A DNA stretch of 64,000 bases from Allochromatium humboldtianum (GTDB taxonomy: Bacteria; Pseudomonadota; Gammaproteobacteria; Chromatiales; Chromatiaceae): assembly GCF_013385175.1 (NCBI RefSeq), contig NZ_JABZEO010000003.1:310001-374000 (forward strand). The letters are read 5' to 3'. Position 1 is the stretch's first letter, and each line of letters opens with the position of its first letter. Below are positions 22,016-31,569 of the stretch, in pieces. The notes below the pieces were generated by a model, which was not told the origin of the DNA, did not search any database, and saw only the letters and a program-made list of their open reading frames with translations. A program made the position numbers and the translations under genes.

Positions 22016-23389
22016 ATGAAGATCATCATCCTCGGCGCCGGTCAGGTCGGTTCCTCGGTGGCCGCCAATCTGGTCAGCGAGGCCAACGACATCACCGTGG
22101 TCGATCAGGATGCCGACCTGCTGCGCGACCTGCAGGACCGCTTCGATCTGCGCACGGTGCAGGGGCATGGCGCGCATCCGGATGTCCTGGTCCGCGCAGG
22201 CGCCGAGGACGCGGATATGATCATTGCCGTCACCAACAGCGATGAGACCAACATGGTCGCCTGCCAGGTGGCCTATACGCTCTTCCATACCCCGACCAAG
22301 ATCGCACGCGTGCGTGCTCAGAGCTTTCTCGATCAGCCCAAACTCTTCGGCACCGAGGCGCTGCCGATCGATGTGGCCATCAGCCCCGAGGCGCTGGTCA
22401 CGGATTACATCCTGCGTCTGATCGAGAATCCGGGCACGCTCCAGGTGCTCGACTTCGCCGGCGGGCGCATCCGGATGGTGGCGGTGCGCGCCTTCCATGG
22501 CGGGCCGCTGGTCGGTCAGGAGCTGCGCACGCTCCAGGAGCACATGCCGCACGTCAAGGCGCGCGTGGCCGCCATCTATCGGCAGGATCACGCCATCCAG
22601 CCCGAGGGCGACACCCGCATCGAGGTCGACGACGAGGTGTTCTTCGTCGCTGCGCCGGCGCACATCCGCACCGTGATGGGCGAGCTGAGACGGCTCGATC
22701 CGTCCTACAAGCGGCTGATCATCGCCGGCGGCGGCAACATCGGTACGCGGTTGGCCAAGGCGCTGGAGCCGAACTACCGCGTCAAGCTCATCGAGCACAA
22801 CCTCAGGCGCTGCAAACGCATCGCCGAGGATCTGGAGCGCACCATCGTGCTCCACGGCGACGCGGCCGATCAGGAACTGCTGCTGGAGGAGAACATCGAG
22901 AACACGGACGTCTTCTGTGCCGTCACCAACGACGACGAGGCCAACATCATCTCGGCGATGCTGGCCAAGCGGCTCGGGGCGCGCAAGGTCATGGCGCTCA
23001 TCAACCGCCCGTCCTATGTGGATCTGGTGCAGTCGGGCGCCATCGATATCGCCATCTCGCCCCAGCAGGCCACCATCGGCAGTCTGCTCAAGCATGTGCG
23101 GCGCGGCGACGTGGTCATGGTGCACTCGCTGCGACGCGGCGCGGCCGAGGCCATCGAGGCCATCGCCCACGGTGATCCGACGTCGAGCAAGGTGGTCGGT
23201 CGGCGGATCTCGGAACTGAAGCTGCCCAAGGGGGCCGTCATCGGCGCCCTGGTGCGCGGCGATGATGTGCTGATCGCGCATGGCGAGACACTCATCGAGT
23301 CCGAGGATCACGTCATCCTCTTCCTGCAGGACAAGCGCCGCATCCAGGAGGTCGAGCGACTGTTCCAGGTCGGCGTCACCTTCCTATGA
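22016..23389 (+). CDS. trkA: Trk potassium uptake system, NAD-binding regulatory subunit TrkA
   Basis: 457 residues in two tandem RCK units, each a Rossmann (TrkA-N) plus TrkA-C domain. The dinucleotide-binding sequences are [18 protein letters not shown] at the N terminus and [17 protein letters not shown] near residue 240. It is a peripheral cytoplasmic protein that gates the TrkH channel in response to nucleotides. The gene begins 13 bases after the ntrX-type regulator and overlaps trkH by four bases (ATGA). trkA next to rsmB/fmt is a conserved gammaproteobacterial order, here interrupted by the DUF4390 and NtrYX genes. Confidence 0.96.
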   Translation: MKIIILGAGQVGSSVAANLVSEANDITVVDQDADLLRDLQDRFDLRTVQGHGAHPDVLVRAGAEDADMIIAVTNSDETNMVACQVAYTLFHTPTKIARVRAQSFLDQPKLFGTEALPIDVAISPEALVTDYILRLIENPGTLQVLDFAGGRIRMVAVRAFHGGPLVGQELRTLQEHMPHVKARVAAIYRQDHAIQPEGDTRIEVDDEVFFVAAPAHIRTVMGELRRLDPSYKRLIIAGGGNIGTRLAKALEPNYRVKLIEHNLRRCKRIAEDLERTIVLHGDAADQELLLEENIENTDVFCAVTNDDEANIISAMLAKRLGARKVMALINRPSYVDLVQSGAIDIAISPQQATIGSLLKHVRRGDVVMVHSLRRGAAEAIEAIAHGDPTSSKVVGRRISELKLPKGAVIGALVRGDDVLIAHGETLIESEDHVILFLQDKRRIQEVERLFQVGVTFL

Positions 23390-24837
23390 AGTTCGACGCG
23401 GTCCAAAAGGTGCTGGGGCTGTTGCTGACCATCTTCAGCTTCAGCATGCTGACCCCGGTGGTCGTCTCGGTCATCTACGACGAGGGCGGCGCCGGCCCCT
23501 TTCTGGCGGCCTTCACGCTGATCTTCGGCCTGGGGTTGCTGATCTTCCTGCCGGTGTCGCGCTCGCGCGAGGTACTGCGGGTGCGCGACGGCTTTCTGGT
23601 CGTGGTGCTGTTCTGGACCGTGCTCGGACTGGCCGGCGCCCTGCCCTTCTGGCTGGCGCCCAATCCGAGTGTCTCGATCACGGATGCGGTGTTCGAGTCG
23701 ATCTCGGGGCTGACGACCACCGGGGCGACGGTCATCATCGGTCTGGACCATCTGCCCAAGTCGATCCTGTTCTACCGCCAGCAGCTCCAGTGGCTCGGCG
23801 GCATGGGCATCATCGTGCTGGCGGTGGCGGTGCTGCCGATGCTCGGGGTCGGCGGCATGCAGCTCTTTCGCGCTGAGATGCCCGGCCCGATGAAGGACTC
23901 CAAGCTCACGCCGCGCATTACCGAGACGGCCAAGGCGCTGTGGTACATCTATCTGTGGATGACCATCGCCTGTGCGCTCGCCTACTGGTGGGCGGGGATG
24001 ACGGTGTTCGATGCCGTCGGTCACGCCTTCTCGACCGTGGCCATCGGCGGTTTCTCGACTCATGATCAGAGCATCGGGTATTTCGACAGCACCGCGATCG
24101 AGCTGATCGCCGTGACCTTCATGGTGCTGGCCGGCATGAGCTTCACGCTGCACTTCATGGTCGTGCGGCGTCAGGATCCGCGTATCTATTTCCAGGACAG
24201 TGAATTCCGGCTCTATCTGCTGGTACTGGTGACGGTCATCGTCATCACGACCCTGGCGCTCCATGAGAGCCGGACCTACGCGAGCTGGTGGGAGGCGTTC
24301 ACCAAGGGGATCTTCCAGGCCGTCTCGATCAGCACCACCACCGGCTTTGCGACCGCTGAGTTCCATGCCTGGCCGCCCTTTCTCCAGATCCTGCTGTTGC
24401 TGGCGAGCTTCGTCGGCGGCTGTGCGGGTTCGACGGGCGGCGGGATCAAGGTCATCCGCTTCCTGCTGCTCATCAAGCAGGGCGTGCGCGAGATCGACCG
24501 CCTGATCCATCCCAACGCGCAGATTCCGGTGCGCATCGGCGGCAAGACGGTCAATCATCGCGTAGTCGACGCGGTCTGGGGGTTCTTCTCGCTCTATGTG
24601 GCGAGCTTCATCCTCATGTATCTGATGCTCGCTGCGACCGGGCTGGATCTGGTGACGGCCTTTTCAGCGGTCGCGGCCTGCATCAACAATCTCGGCCCCG
24701 GACTGGCCACGGTCGGCCCGCACTACGCCGATCTCAACGATACCGCCAAATGGATCCTCTGCTTCGCCATGCTGCTCGGGCGACTGGAGATCTTCACCCT
24801 GCTGGTGCTGCTGTCACCGGCGTTCTGGCAGCGTTGA
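23386..24837 (+). CDS. trkH: Trk potassium uptake system, membrane subunit TrkH
   Basis: 483 residues with eight or more transmembrane segments and four pore-loop repeats. Filter-like sequences include [38 protein letters not shown] and [13 protein letters not shown]. It is the ion-conducting partner of TrkA, whose gene overlaps it by four bases. The last 44 bases overlap the 3' end of mobB on the opposite strand, an unusually deep convergent overlap in which both proteins keep coding sequence. It is the last gene of the plus-strand run that begins with def. Confidence 0.96.
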   Translation: MKFDAVQKVLGLLLTIFSFSMLTPVVVSVIYDEGGAGPFLAAFTLIFGLGLLIFLPVSRSREVLRVRDGFLVVVLFWTVLGLAGALPFWLAPNPSVSITDAVFESISGLTTTGATVIIGLDHLPKSILFYRQQLQWLGGMGIIVLAVAVLPMLGVGGMQLFRAEMPGPMKDSKLTPRITETAKALWYIYLWMTIACALAYWWAGMTVFDAVGHAFSTVAIGGFSTHDQSIGYFDSTAIELIAVTFMVLAGMSFTLHFMVVRRQDPRIYFQDSEFRLYLLVLVTVIVITTLALHESRTYASWWEAFTKGIFQAVSISTTTGFATAEFHAWPPFLQILLLLASFVGGCAGSTGGGIKVIRFLLLIKQGVREIDRLIHPNAQIPVRIGGKTVNHRVVDAVWGFFSLYVASFILMYLMLAATGLDLVTAFSAVAACINNLGPGLATVGPHYADLNDTAKWILCFAMLLGRLEIFTLLVLLSPAFWQR

Positions 24838-25351
24838 TCACGAACTCGACCAGTTCCGCGATCTCGGTCAATGGCAACACGGGCGGATGGGGAAAGACGG
24901 GCGGCGGATCATCGGTCGCGAGCGCGATGATCTCGGAATCGTCCGGATAGAGCGGCGGCTGACCCAGTGCGGCGCGATAGACCTCGATCTTGGGATAGCG
25001 GGCGTGCTTGAAACCCTCGACCAGCACCAGATCGAGCCGGTCGTGTTCGAAACGCGCCAGCATGGAGTCCAGATCGGGATCTTCGCCTTTGCGGTCGTTC
25101 TCCACCTGCAAGGCCCAGCGCTCGCGTGAAGCCAGCAGGGTCTGGGCGGCTCCGGCGGCGCGAATCTCATAGCTGTCCTTGCCGGGACGATCCAGGTCGA
25201 AGCTGTGGTGGGCGTGCTTGAGATAGCCGATACGCAGACCCCGTGCCTGGAGCGCCGCGACCAGATGCCGCAGCAGTGTCGTCTTGCCGCTGCCGCTGGG
25301 CGCGACGAAGCCGAATACCGGAAGATCGGGCGAGGTCGGGGAGGCAGTCAT
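24794..25351 (-). CDS. mobB: Molybdopterin-guanine dinucleotide biosynthesis protein MobB
   Basis: 185 residues; a P-loop GTP-binding adaptor of molybdenum-cofactor maturation (Mo-bis-MGD). The N terminus reads FGFVAPSGSGKTTLLRHLV (Walker A) and continues RIGYLKHAHHSFDLDRPGKDSYEIRAAGA in pieces, with VLVEGFKHARYPKIEVYR further on, all typical of MobB. Its ATG overlaps the tyrA stop (ATGA), and its end overlaps trkH by 44 bases. No mobA or moeA is in the window. Placement after aromatic-amino-acid genes is probably convenience of transcription rather than function. Confidence 0.93.
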   Translation of the reverse strand: MTASPTSPDLPVFGFVAPSGSGKTTLLRHLVAALQARGLRIGYLKHAHHSFDLDRPGKDSYEIRAAGAAQTLLASRERWALQVENDRKGEDPDLDSMLARFEHDRLDLVLVEGFKHARYPKIEVYRAALGQPPLYPDDSEIIALATDDPPPVFPHPPVLPLTEIAELVEFVINAARTPVTAAPAG

Positions 25352-26253
25352 GTTTGGCTGGATGAACGATCCGCGTCTTCATGGACCGGACGCGCCTGAT
25401 CGACATAGCGGTCGCGCGCGGCCTTGGCGCGGGCGAAGATTTCGAGCAGATGCTCGCCGTCGGAGCGGCGGATGCTCTCGGCCAGATCCGTCATCTCGAC
25501 GCCGAAGCGCGCGAGCATCGCACTCAGGGCCTCGCGGTTGGCCAGACAGATGTCGCGCCACATGACCGGATTGCTGGAGGCGATGCGGGTGAAGTCGCGA
25601 AAGCCCCCGGCGGCATAGCGGAAGATCTCATCGTTCTCGCGCATCCGCGCCAGCGAATCGACCAGCCCGAAGGCGAGCATGTGCGGCAGGTGGCTCGTTG
25701 CCGCGAGCACCTCGTCGTGGTGGGCGACAGACATCGCCGTGACCTCGGCCCCGCATGTCTGCCACATGGCCGTGACCCGCGCCACGGCCTCGGGGTCGGT
25801 CTCGGCCAAGGGGGTCAGGATCACGCGGCGATCCCGGTAGAGTTCGGCGAAGGATGCCTCCACCCCGCTGTGCTCGGTACCGGCAATCGGGTGTCCCGGC
25901 ACCAGTCGCGGCGGCACGCGGCCGAAGACCGCGCGCGCATCCTCGACCACGCTGCATTTGACGCTGCCCCCATCGGTGACGATGGCCTCGGGCCGCAAAC
26001 TGTCACGCATGGCGGCGAGCGCGCCGCGCATGGCCCCGAGCGGCACGGCCAGGAACACCATGTCGGCCTCGCGCACCGCCTCGGCCGGGTTCTGGGTGAT
26101 ACGGTCGACCACGCCCAGTTCGAGCGCGCGTTCCAGATTGCCCAGCGAACGCCCGCAACCGACGATCTCGCCGACGGCGCCGGCCGCCCGTAGCGCACGC
26201 GCCAGCGAACCGCCGATCAGCCCAACCCCGATGATCGCGAGCCGTTCGATCAT
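25348..26253 (-). CDS. tyrA: Prephenate (or arogenate) dehydrogenase
   Basis: 301 residues without a chorismate mutase domain. The NAD(P)-binding motif is at the N terminus (RLAIIGVGLIGGSLARALR). Further motifs are VFLAVPLGAMRGALAAM, VTDGGSVKCSVVEDA, PGHPIAGTEHSGVEAS and the helical C-terminal domain with ATSHLPHMLAFGLVD and GGFRDFTRIASSNP. It oxidatively decarboxylates prephenate toward tyrosine; arogenate use cannot be excluded by reading alone. It overlaps hisC by four bases and mobB by four bases, so hisC-tyrA-mobB are translationally coupled. Confidence 0.93.
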   Translation of the reverse strand: MIERLAIIGVGLIGGSLARALRAAGAVGEIVGCGRSLGNLERALELGVVDRITQNPAEAVREADMVFLAVPLGAMRGALAAMRDSLRPEAIVTDGGSVKCSVVEDARAVFGRVPPRLVPGHPIAGTEHSGVEASFAELYRDRRVILTPLAETDPEAVARVTAMWQTCGAEVTAMSVAHHDEVLAATSHLPHMLAFGLVDSLARMRENDEIFRYAAGGFRDFTRIASSNPVMWRDICLANREALSAMLARFGVEMTDLAESIRRSDGEHLLEIFARAKAARDRYVDQARPVHEDADRSSSQT

Positions 26254-27362
26254 GACGCCAGCACGTCCTCGAAGGCGGCGATGAAGCGCGCGTTCTCGGA
26301 CTCAAGCCCGACGCTGATGCGCAGATGGTTCGGCATCCCGTAGTTGCCGACCGGGCGCACGATGACGCCACGGCGCAGCAGGGCCTCGTTGATGGGTGCG
26401 GCCGGGCGTCCGCAGTCGACGGTGACGAAGTTGCCCACCGAGGGGATGTAGGTGAGTCCGAGCCGCTCGAAGGCGCCGGTCAGTTGTTTCATCCCGGCAC
26501 GGTTCAGCTCGACCGAAGCGCGCACATGCTCGCGGTCGTTGATCGCCGCGATCGCCGCCGCCTGGGCCAGGGCATTGACATTGAACGGCTGGCGCACCCG
26601 GTTGAGCAGATCGGCGACACGGGGATCACTGAGCGCATAGCCCACACGCAGCGCCGCCAGACCATGGGCCTTGGAGAAGGTCCGGGTGACGATCAGGTTG
26701 GGAAAGGTCTCGACCCAGTGGGTCGCATCCGGGAAGTCCGGCTCGGCGACGTATTCGGTATAGGCTTCGTCGACCACCACGATGCAGGTCTTGGGCAGCG
26801 AGCCGATGAACGACTTGAGCGGTTCGGCGGCCAGCCAGGTGCCGGTCGGATTGTTGGGATTGGCGATCCAGACCACGCGGGTCTTGTCGTTGACCAGCCG
26901 TGCCATGGCCTCCAGGTCGTGGCCGTAATCACGGGCCTTGGCCACGCGCGCCGTGGCGCCGACCGACTGGATGGCGATCGGATAGACGGCGAAGGCGTGT
27001 TCGGAGAACACCGACTCGGCCCCAGGGTGCAGAAAGACGCGCGCGATCAGATCCAGCACATCGTTGGAGCCATTGCCGATCGTCACCGCCGTGGGCGAGA
27101 GGCCATGATACTCGGCCAGTGCACGACGCAGCTCGAATCCGCCGCCATCGGGATAGCGACCCAGCTCGGCGAGCAGGGCGGCCATGGCCTCTCGCGCGCG
27201 CGACCCCGGCCCCAAGGGATTTTCGTTCGAGGCCAGCTTGACCGAATCGCTGATGCCCAGCTCGCGTTCCAGCTCGGAGACCGGCTTACCGGGCACATAG
27301 GGCGTGAGTCCGGCGATCCAGGGAGCGGCCAGTGACAGGAAAGGGTTTTCGGTTTGACTCAT
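26250..27362 (-). CDS. hisC: Histidinol-phosphate aminotransferase
   Basis: 370 residues from the ATG at 27362 (MSQTENPFLSLAAPWIAGL); the frame stays open to a TTG nine codons earlier. It is a PLP-dependent fold-type I enzyme. Signatures are KLASNENPLGPGSRAREAM, GNGSNDVLDLIARVF, WIANPNNPTGTW and the PLP-lysine motif TRTFSKAHGLAALRVGY. It may also transaminate aromatic keto acids: it sits between pheA and tyrA, where a broad-specificity HisC/aromatic aminotransferase would serve phenylalanine and tyrosine synthesis. This dual role is an inference from gene order. Confidence 0.93.
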   Translation of the reverse strand: MSQTENPFLSLAAPWIAGLTPYVPGKPVSELERELGISDSVKLASNENPLGPGSRAREAMAALLAELGRYPDGGGFELRRALAEYHGLSPTAVTIGNGSNDVLDLIARVFLHPGAESVFSEHAFAVYPIAIQSVGATARVAKARDYGHDLEAMARLVNDKTRVVWIANPNNPTGTWLAAEPLKSFIGSLPKTCIVVVDEAYTEYVAEPDFPDATHWVETFPNLIVTRTFSKAHGLAALRVGYALSDPRVADLLNRVRQPFNVNALAQAAAIAAINDREHVRASVELNRAGMKQLTGAFERLGLTYIPSVGNFVTVDCGRPAAPINEALLRRGVIVRPVGNYGMPNHLRISVGLESENARFIAAFEDVLAS

Positions 27363-27413
27363 GACGGATGTATCCAACAATACGTTCAATAGCGATGACG
27401 ACGCGCGCGGCCC

Positions 27414-28517
27414 TCAGAGCACGGCGACCGGATAGGAACCCAGCACCTTGAACAGCAGGGCATCCTGTTCGAGATTCTGCAAGGCATAGGCGACCTTGGG
27501 GTCTTGTCGATGGCCGAGGATGTCGACGAAGAATACATAGTCCCAGATGCCGCGACGCGAGGGGCGCGACTCGATGCGGGTCATGCTGATGCCGTGCACG
27601 GCCAGCGGCGCGAGCAGACTGTGCAGACCGCCCGATTGATTCTTGCACGAGAGCAGCAGACTGGTCTTGTCCTGACCGCTCGGCGGCGAGTCCTGCTTGC
27701 CGATGACCAGGAAGCGCGTGGTGTTGCTCGGCTCGTCCTCGATACGCTCGGCAAGCACGCTGAGTCCATAGATCTCGGCGGCCTGGAGACCGGCGACGGC
27801 GGCGGCTTCCGGATCGGAGGCCACCAGACGCGCCGCCTCGGCATTGCTGCCGACGGGCAGACGCTCGGCGGTCGGCAGATGGCGATCGAGCCACTCGCGA
27901 CACTGGGCCAGCGACTGCTGGTGCGAATAGACCCGCCGGATACTCGCCAGATCAGCCGCCTTGGTCAACAGATGCTGATGGACGCGCAGACTGACCTCGC
28001 CGGTGATCATCAGCGGCGAGGTCATGAACAGATCGAGCGTATGGCTGACCACGCCCTCGGTCGAGTTCTCGACCGGCACCACGCCGAAGTCGCAGGCCCC
28101 GGACTCGACCTCGCGAAAGATCTCGTCGATGGTGGGCATGGCCTGCGTGACGACCGAATGGCCGAAATGCTTGATCGCCGCCGCCTGGGTGAAGGTGCCC
28201 TCCGGCCCCAGGAAGGCGGCATTGAGCGGACGCTCCAGGGCCAGACAGGCCGACATGATCTCGCGGAACAGGCGCGCGACCTCCTCGCCGTCGAGCGGCC
28301 CCGGATTGGCGTCCTTGATCCGGCGCAGGACGGCGACCTCGCGCTCGGGACGGTAGAACTGCACCGACTCGCTCTGCGATCCGGTCTTGATGTGCGCGAC
28401 CTGCTGGGCGCAGCGGGCGCGCTCGCTGATCAGTTGCAGGATCTCCAGGTCGATGGCGTCGATGCGGTCACGCACCGCCGCCAGTGCCTGCTGTTCCTGG
28501 TTGGCGCTTTCGCTCAT
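27414..28517 (-). CDS. pheA: Chorismate mutase / prephenate dehydratase (P-protein)
   Basis: 367 residues. An N-terminal AroQ-type chorismate mutase (AVRDRIDAIDLEILQLISER ... AQQVAHIK) is fused to prephenate dehydratase (AFLGPEGTFTQAAAIKHFG; FGVVPVENSTEGVVSHTLDLF) and a C-terminal ACT domain (NQSGGLHSLLAPLAVHGISM, then IESRPSRRGIWDYVFFVDI) for phenylalanine feedback. It converts chorismate to phenylpyruvate. It follows serA by 19 bases and precedes hisC, forming serA-pheA-hisC-tyrA; the serC and aroA genes that often join this cluster are absent. Confidence 0.96.
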   Translation of the reverse strand: MSESANQEQQALAAVRDRIDAIDLEILQLISERARCAQQVAHIKTGSQSESVQFYRPEREVAVLRRIKDANPGPLDGEEVARLFREIMSACLALERPLNAAFLGPEGTFTQAAAIKHFGHSVVTQAMPTIDEIFREVESGACDFGVVPVENSTEGVVSHTLDLFMTSPLMITGEVSLRVHQHLLTKAADLASIRRVYSHQQSLAQCREWLDRHLPTAERLPVGSNAEAARLVASDPEAAAVAGLQAAEIYGLSVLAERIEDEPSNTTRFLVIGKQDSPPSGQDKTSLLLSCKNQSGGLHSLLAPLAVHGISMTRIESRPSRRGIWDYVFFVDILGHRQDPKVAYALQNLEQDALLFKVLGSYPVAVL

Positions 28518-28536
28518 GGCGTCTGCTCTCCCCCGC

Positions 28537-29706
28537 TCAACCGCCGAGACAGCGCACGGAAAGCACGCCGTCGATGGCCCGGATCAGCTCGACCGTCGCC
28601 TCCGGACAGGGCTTGTCGACATCGACCAGGGTCACGGCCACGTCGCCGCGCGAACGGTTGAGCATGTCGATGATGTTCAGCCCGGCGGCGGCCAGATCGG
28701 TCGAGATCTGACCGAGCATGTTGGGCACGTTGCTGTTGACGATGGCCAGACGCTGCCCCTCGGTACGCGGCAGCACGATATCGGGGAAGTTGACCGAGTT
28801 GGTGACGTTGCCGTCCTCCAGATAGTCGCGGATCTGATCGGCGACCATGATGGCGCAGTTGTCCTCGGCCTCGCGGGTCGAGGCGCCCAGGTGCGGCAGA
28901 GTGACGACGCGCGGATGATCCTTGAGCCGGTTGCTCGGGAAGTCGCAGCAATAGGCGTAGAGGTGCCCTGAGTCGAGCGCCGCGATCACGGCCTCGTCGT
29001 CGAGGATGCCCTGACGCGAGAAATTCAGCAGCACCGCGCCCTTGGGCAGGATACGGATCCGCTCGGCATTGATCATGTGGCGCGTCTGATCGGTGAGCGG
29101 CACATGGAAGGTCACGAAGTCCGAGCGCGCGAGCAGGTCGTCGATGCTCAGGGCCTGCTTGACGTCGCTGGCCAACTGCCAGGCGCGCTGCACGGTGATG
29201 GTCGGGTCATAGCCGATGACGTGCATCCCGAGCGCGCGCGCGGCGTTGGCTACCTTGACGCCGATCGCGCCCAGACCGACGACGCCCAGGGTGCGACCCG
29301 GAAGTTCGAAGCCGGCGAAGCGTTTCTTGCCGGCTTCGACCGCCTCGTTGATGGCCGCATCGTCACCCTGGAGTTCACGGGCGAACTGCCAGGCCTGAGC
29401 GATGTTGCGCGCCGACATCAGCATCCCGGCGAGTACCAGTTCCTTGACCGCATTGGCATTGGCGCCCGGCGCGTTGAACACGGCCACGCCGCGCTTGGTC
29501 ATCTCGGCCACGGGCACATTGTTGGTGCCGGCGCCCGCGCGCCCGATGGCCTGGACCGATTCGGGGATCGGCAGGTCGTGCATCTTGGCCGAGCGCACCA
29601 GGATGGCGTCGGGATGAGCGATCTCGGAGGCGATCTCGTAGCGCTCGCGCGGCAGGCGCTCCAGGCCGACCACCGAGATGTTGTTGAGCGTCTGGATTTT
29701 GAACAT
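28537..29706 (-). CDS. serA: D-3-phosphoglycerate dehydrogenase (short form with ACT domain)
   Basis: 389 residues from the ATG at 29706 (MFKIQTLNNISVVGLERL). It catalyses the first step of serine synthesis from 3-phosphoglycerate. The 2-hydroxyacid dehydrogenase core has RAGAGTNNVPV, the NAD-binding GVVGLGAIGVKVANAARALG, VLLNFSRQGILDDEAVI and the catalytic His region VVTLPHLGASTREAEDN. A C-terminal ACT-like domain of about 70 residues (NMLGQISTDLAAAGLNIIDM) probably binds serine. It is the first gene of the minus-strand amino-acid group. Confidence 0.94.
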   Translation of the reverse strand: MFKIQTLNNISVVGLERLPRERYEIASEIAHPDAILVRSAKMHDLPIPESVQAIGRAGAGTNNVPVAEMTKRGVAVFNAPGANANAVKELVLAGMLMSARNIAQAWQFARELQGDDAAINEAVEAGKKRFAGFELPGRTLGVVGLGAIGVKVANAARALGMHVIGYDPTITVQRAWQLASDVKQALSIDDLLARSDFVTFHVPLTDQTRHMINAERIRILPKGAVLLNFSRQGILDDEAVIAALDSGHLYAYCCDFPSNRLKDHPRVVTLPHLGASTREAEDNCAIMVADQIRDYLEDGNVTNSVNFPDIVLPRTEGQRLAIVNSNVPNMLGQISTDLAAAGLNIIDMLNRSRGDVAVTLVDVDKPCPEATVELIRAIDGVLSVRCLGG

Positions 29707-29900
29707 GGGCGTCGATTCGGACCTCTGTGTGGTGAATGTGGAAGCGCCTCGGATCGACAACTTTAATACAGGACGCGATGAGGCACGACTCGCATTCCTT
29801 GGGCATTCCTCAACGGGAGACGATGGCGCGTGGCGGAATGGCCGCCCGAGTTTAGCGTTTTGTCGGGGTGCTGTGTGTGGCCCAAGGAACGGTTTGCCAT

Positions 29901-31469
29901 TTACCTCGACAGCGCCAACAGTGCGTCCAGATCCAGACAGCGCTCGATGTGATCGGCGAGTTCGTCGAGGGCGGCCTCGATGCGGGCCTCGAAATCGATG
30001 CGCGCGGCCTGGGCGCCGACCTGTTCGAGCCAGTGGGCGCGGAACTCATCGGCGCCGAAGATCCCGTGCAGATAACCGCCCATGACGCGCCCGTCGGCGG
30101 TGATCGCGCCTTCGGGGTGGACGTTGCCGGCGTCGTCTTCCAGTTGCAGCCAGGGACGCTCCAGTCCGGGTCCGGTGGTGCGGCCCATGTGCATCTCGTA
30201 ACCGCTGATCCGGCAGCCGCTCTGCTGCTCGCGTCCGGCGATCTCGATCAGGCGCTTGTCGGCGCCGATCTCGGTCTCGATGTCGAGCAGGCCCAAGCCG
30301 GGGGTCTCGCCCGGTTCGCCTTCGATGCCACGCGGATCGCGCACCACGCGCCCGAGCATCTGGTAGCCGGCACAGAGTCCGACGACCCGACCGCCGCGCC
30401 GCACATGGGCCAGGATGTCGATGTCCCAGCCCTCGCGGCGCAGCACGTCCAGATCGGCGCGCGTGGCCTTGGAGCCGGGCAGGATGACCACATCGGTCTC
30501 GGCCGGGATCGGATGCCCAGGCTCGATCCAGCGCAGATTCACACTCGGCTCGGCGGCCAGCGGGTCCATGTCGTCGAAGTTGGCCACGCGCGACAGACGC
30601 GGGATGACGACGTTGAGCGTGCCGCCCGTGGTCTCGGCCGGGCGTTCGAGCGCCAGTGAGTCCTCGGCCGGCAGACGCGAGGCCCCCTCGAACCAGCGCA
30701 CCATGCCACGGAACGGCCAGCCCGTGATCTCGGTGATGGTGTTGCAGGCCGGTTCGAACAACGAGAAGTCGCCCCGGAATTTGTTGACCAGATAGCCCAC
30801 GACCCGGTCGCGGTCGGCCTGATCGAGCAGGAGCCAGGTGCCGACCAGCGAGGCCATGGTTCCGCCTTTGTCCAGATCGCCGACCACCACCACAGGCACA
30901 TCAGCGCGCTCGGCGAAGTGCATGTTGGTGATGTCGCAGTGACGCAGATAGATCTCGGCGCCGCTGCCCGCGCCCTCGACCAGCACCAGATCGGCCTCGG
31001 CGCAGAGGCGCTCGAAGGAATCCAGCACCGCCGGCATCAGTCCCTGGCGCATCTCGTGATAGACCCGCGCCGGACAGTTGCCGAGCGCACGCCCGCGCAG
31101 CACGACTTGAGAGCCGATGTTGGTCTGGGGCTTCAGGAGCACCGGGTTCATGTGGATCGAGGGCGGCACGCCGCAGGCGCGCGCCTGGAGCGCCTGAGCG
31201 CGCCCGATCTCGCCGCGCGGCTGTTCGCCGTCGGGGCCGGGCGGCACGTCGGTGTCGGCGGTGACGGCGGCGTTGTTGCTCATGTTCTGCGCCTTGAACG
31301 GGCGCACCACCAACCCGCGCCGGGTGTAGGCGCGGCAGAGTCCGGCGACCAGCAGGCTCTTGCCGACGTCTGAGGCCGTGCCCTGGATCATCAGGGCGCG
31401 CGCACGGCGCGGGCCGTAGGTGCCGAGCGGGGGGAGTTCGAGACGGATGGTGGGGGCTGAATCGGTCAT
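29901..31469 (-). CDS. cobQ: Adenosylcobyric acid synthase CobQ (CbiP)
   Basis: 522 residues from the ATG at 31469, with a GAGAGAGAC ribosome-binding site. It amidates adenosylcobyrinic acid a,c-diamide at positions b, d, e and g using glutamine and ATP, late in cobalamin synthesis. The N-terminal dethiobiotin-synthetase-like ATPase has MIQGTASDVGKSLLVAGLC and FKAQNMSNN. The C-terminal class I glutamine amidotransferase-like domain has VGLCAGYQMLG with the nucleophilic Cys and GYLHGIFG with the His. It lies 100 bases downstream of bchE on the same strand; two perfect hairpins fill the gap. Confidence 0.95.
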   Translation of the reverse strand: MTDSAPTIRLELPPLGTYGPRRARALMIQGTASDVGKSLLVAGLCRAYTRRGLVVRPFKAQNMSNNAAVTADTDVPPGPDGEQPRGEIGRAQALQARACGVPPSIHMNPVLLKPQTNIGSQVVLRGRALGNCPARVYHEMRQGLMPAVLDSFERLCAEADLVLVEGAGSGAEIYLRHCDITNMHFAERADVPVVVVGDLDKGGTMASLVGTWLLLDQADRDRVVGYLVNKFRGDFSLFEPACNTITEITGWPFRGMVRWFEGASRLPAEDSLALERPAETTGGTLNVVIPRLSRVANFDDMDPLAAEPSVNLRWIEPGHPIPAETDVVILPGSKATRADLDVLRREGWDIDILAHVRRGGRVVGLCAGYQMLGRVVRDPRGIEGEPGETPGLGLLDIETEIGADKRLIEIAGREQQSGCRISGYEMHMGRTTGPGLERPWLQLEDDAGNVHPEGAITADGRVMGGYLHGIFGADEFRAHWLEQVGAQAARIDFEARIEAALDELADHIERCLDLDALLALSR

Positions 31470-31491
31470 GCGGTCTCTCTCAAAACGAAGC

Positions 31492-31524
31492 GACCCGCAT
31501 TCGTCGCCAAAACGAATGCGGGTC
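31492..31524 (-). terminator. 13-bp perfect hairpin between bchE and cobQ
   Basis: A perfect 13-base-pair inverted repeat (GACCCGCATTCGT and its complement) with a 7-base loop. Read on the minus strand the stem is followed by CTTCGTTTTG, a weak T-tract, and lies 22 bases upstream of the cobQ start codon. It may be a terminator or attenuator of bchE read-through, or a 3'-end stabiliser of bchE mRNA. Confidence 0.55.
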
Positions 31525-31538
31525 ACATTGGACAAGCG

Positions 31539-31563
31539 GTAGGGTGCGCATGGCGCACCCTAC
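31539..31563. repeat. 11-bp perfect hairpin, GTAGGGTGCGC inverted repeat
   Basis: GTAGGGTGCGC at 31539-31549 pairs perfectly with 31553-31563 around an ATG loop, seven bases beyond the bchE stop codon. The motif resembles short dispersed extragenic palindromes of proteobacterial genomes, and no second copy was seen in this window. It could act with the neighbouring hairpin in 3'-end formation of bchE. Confidence 0.6.
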
Positions 31564-31569
31564 ACCGGA

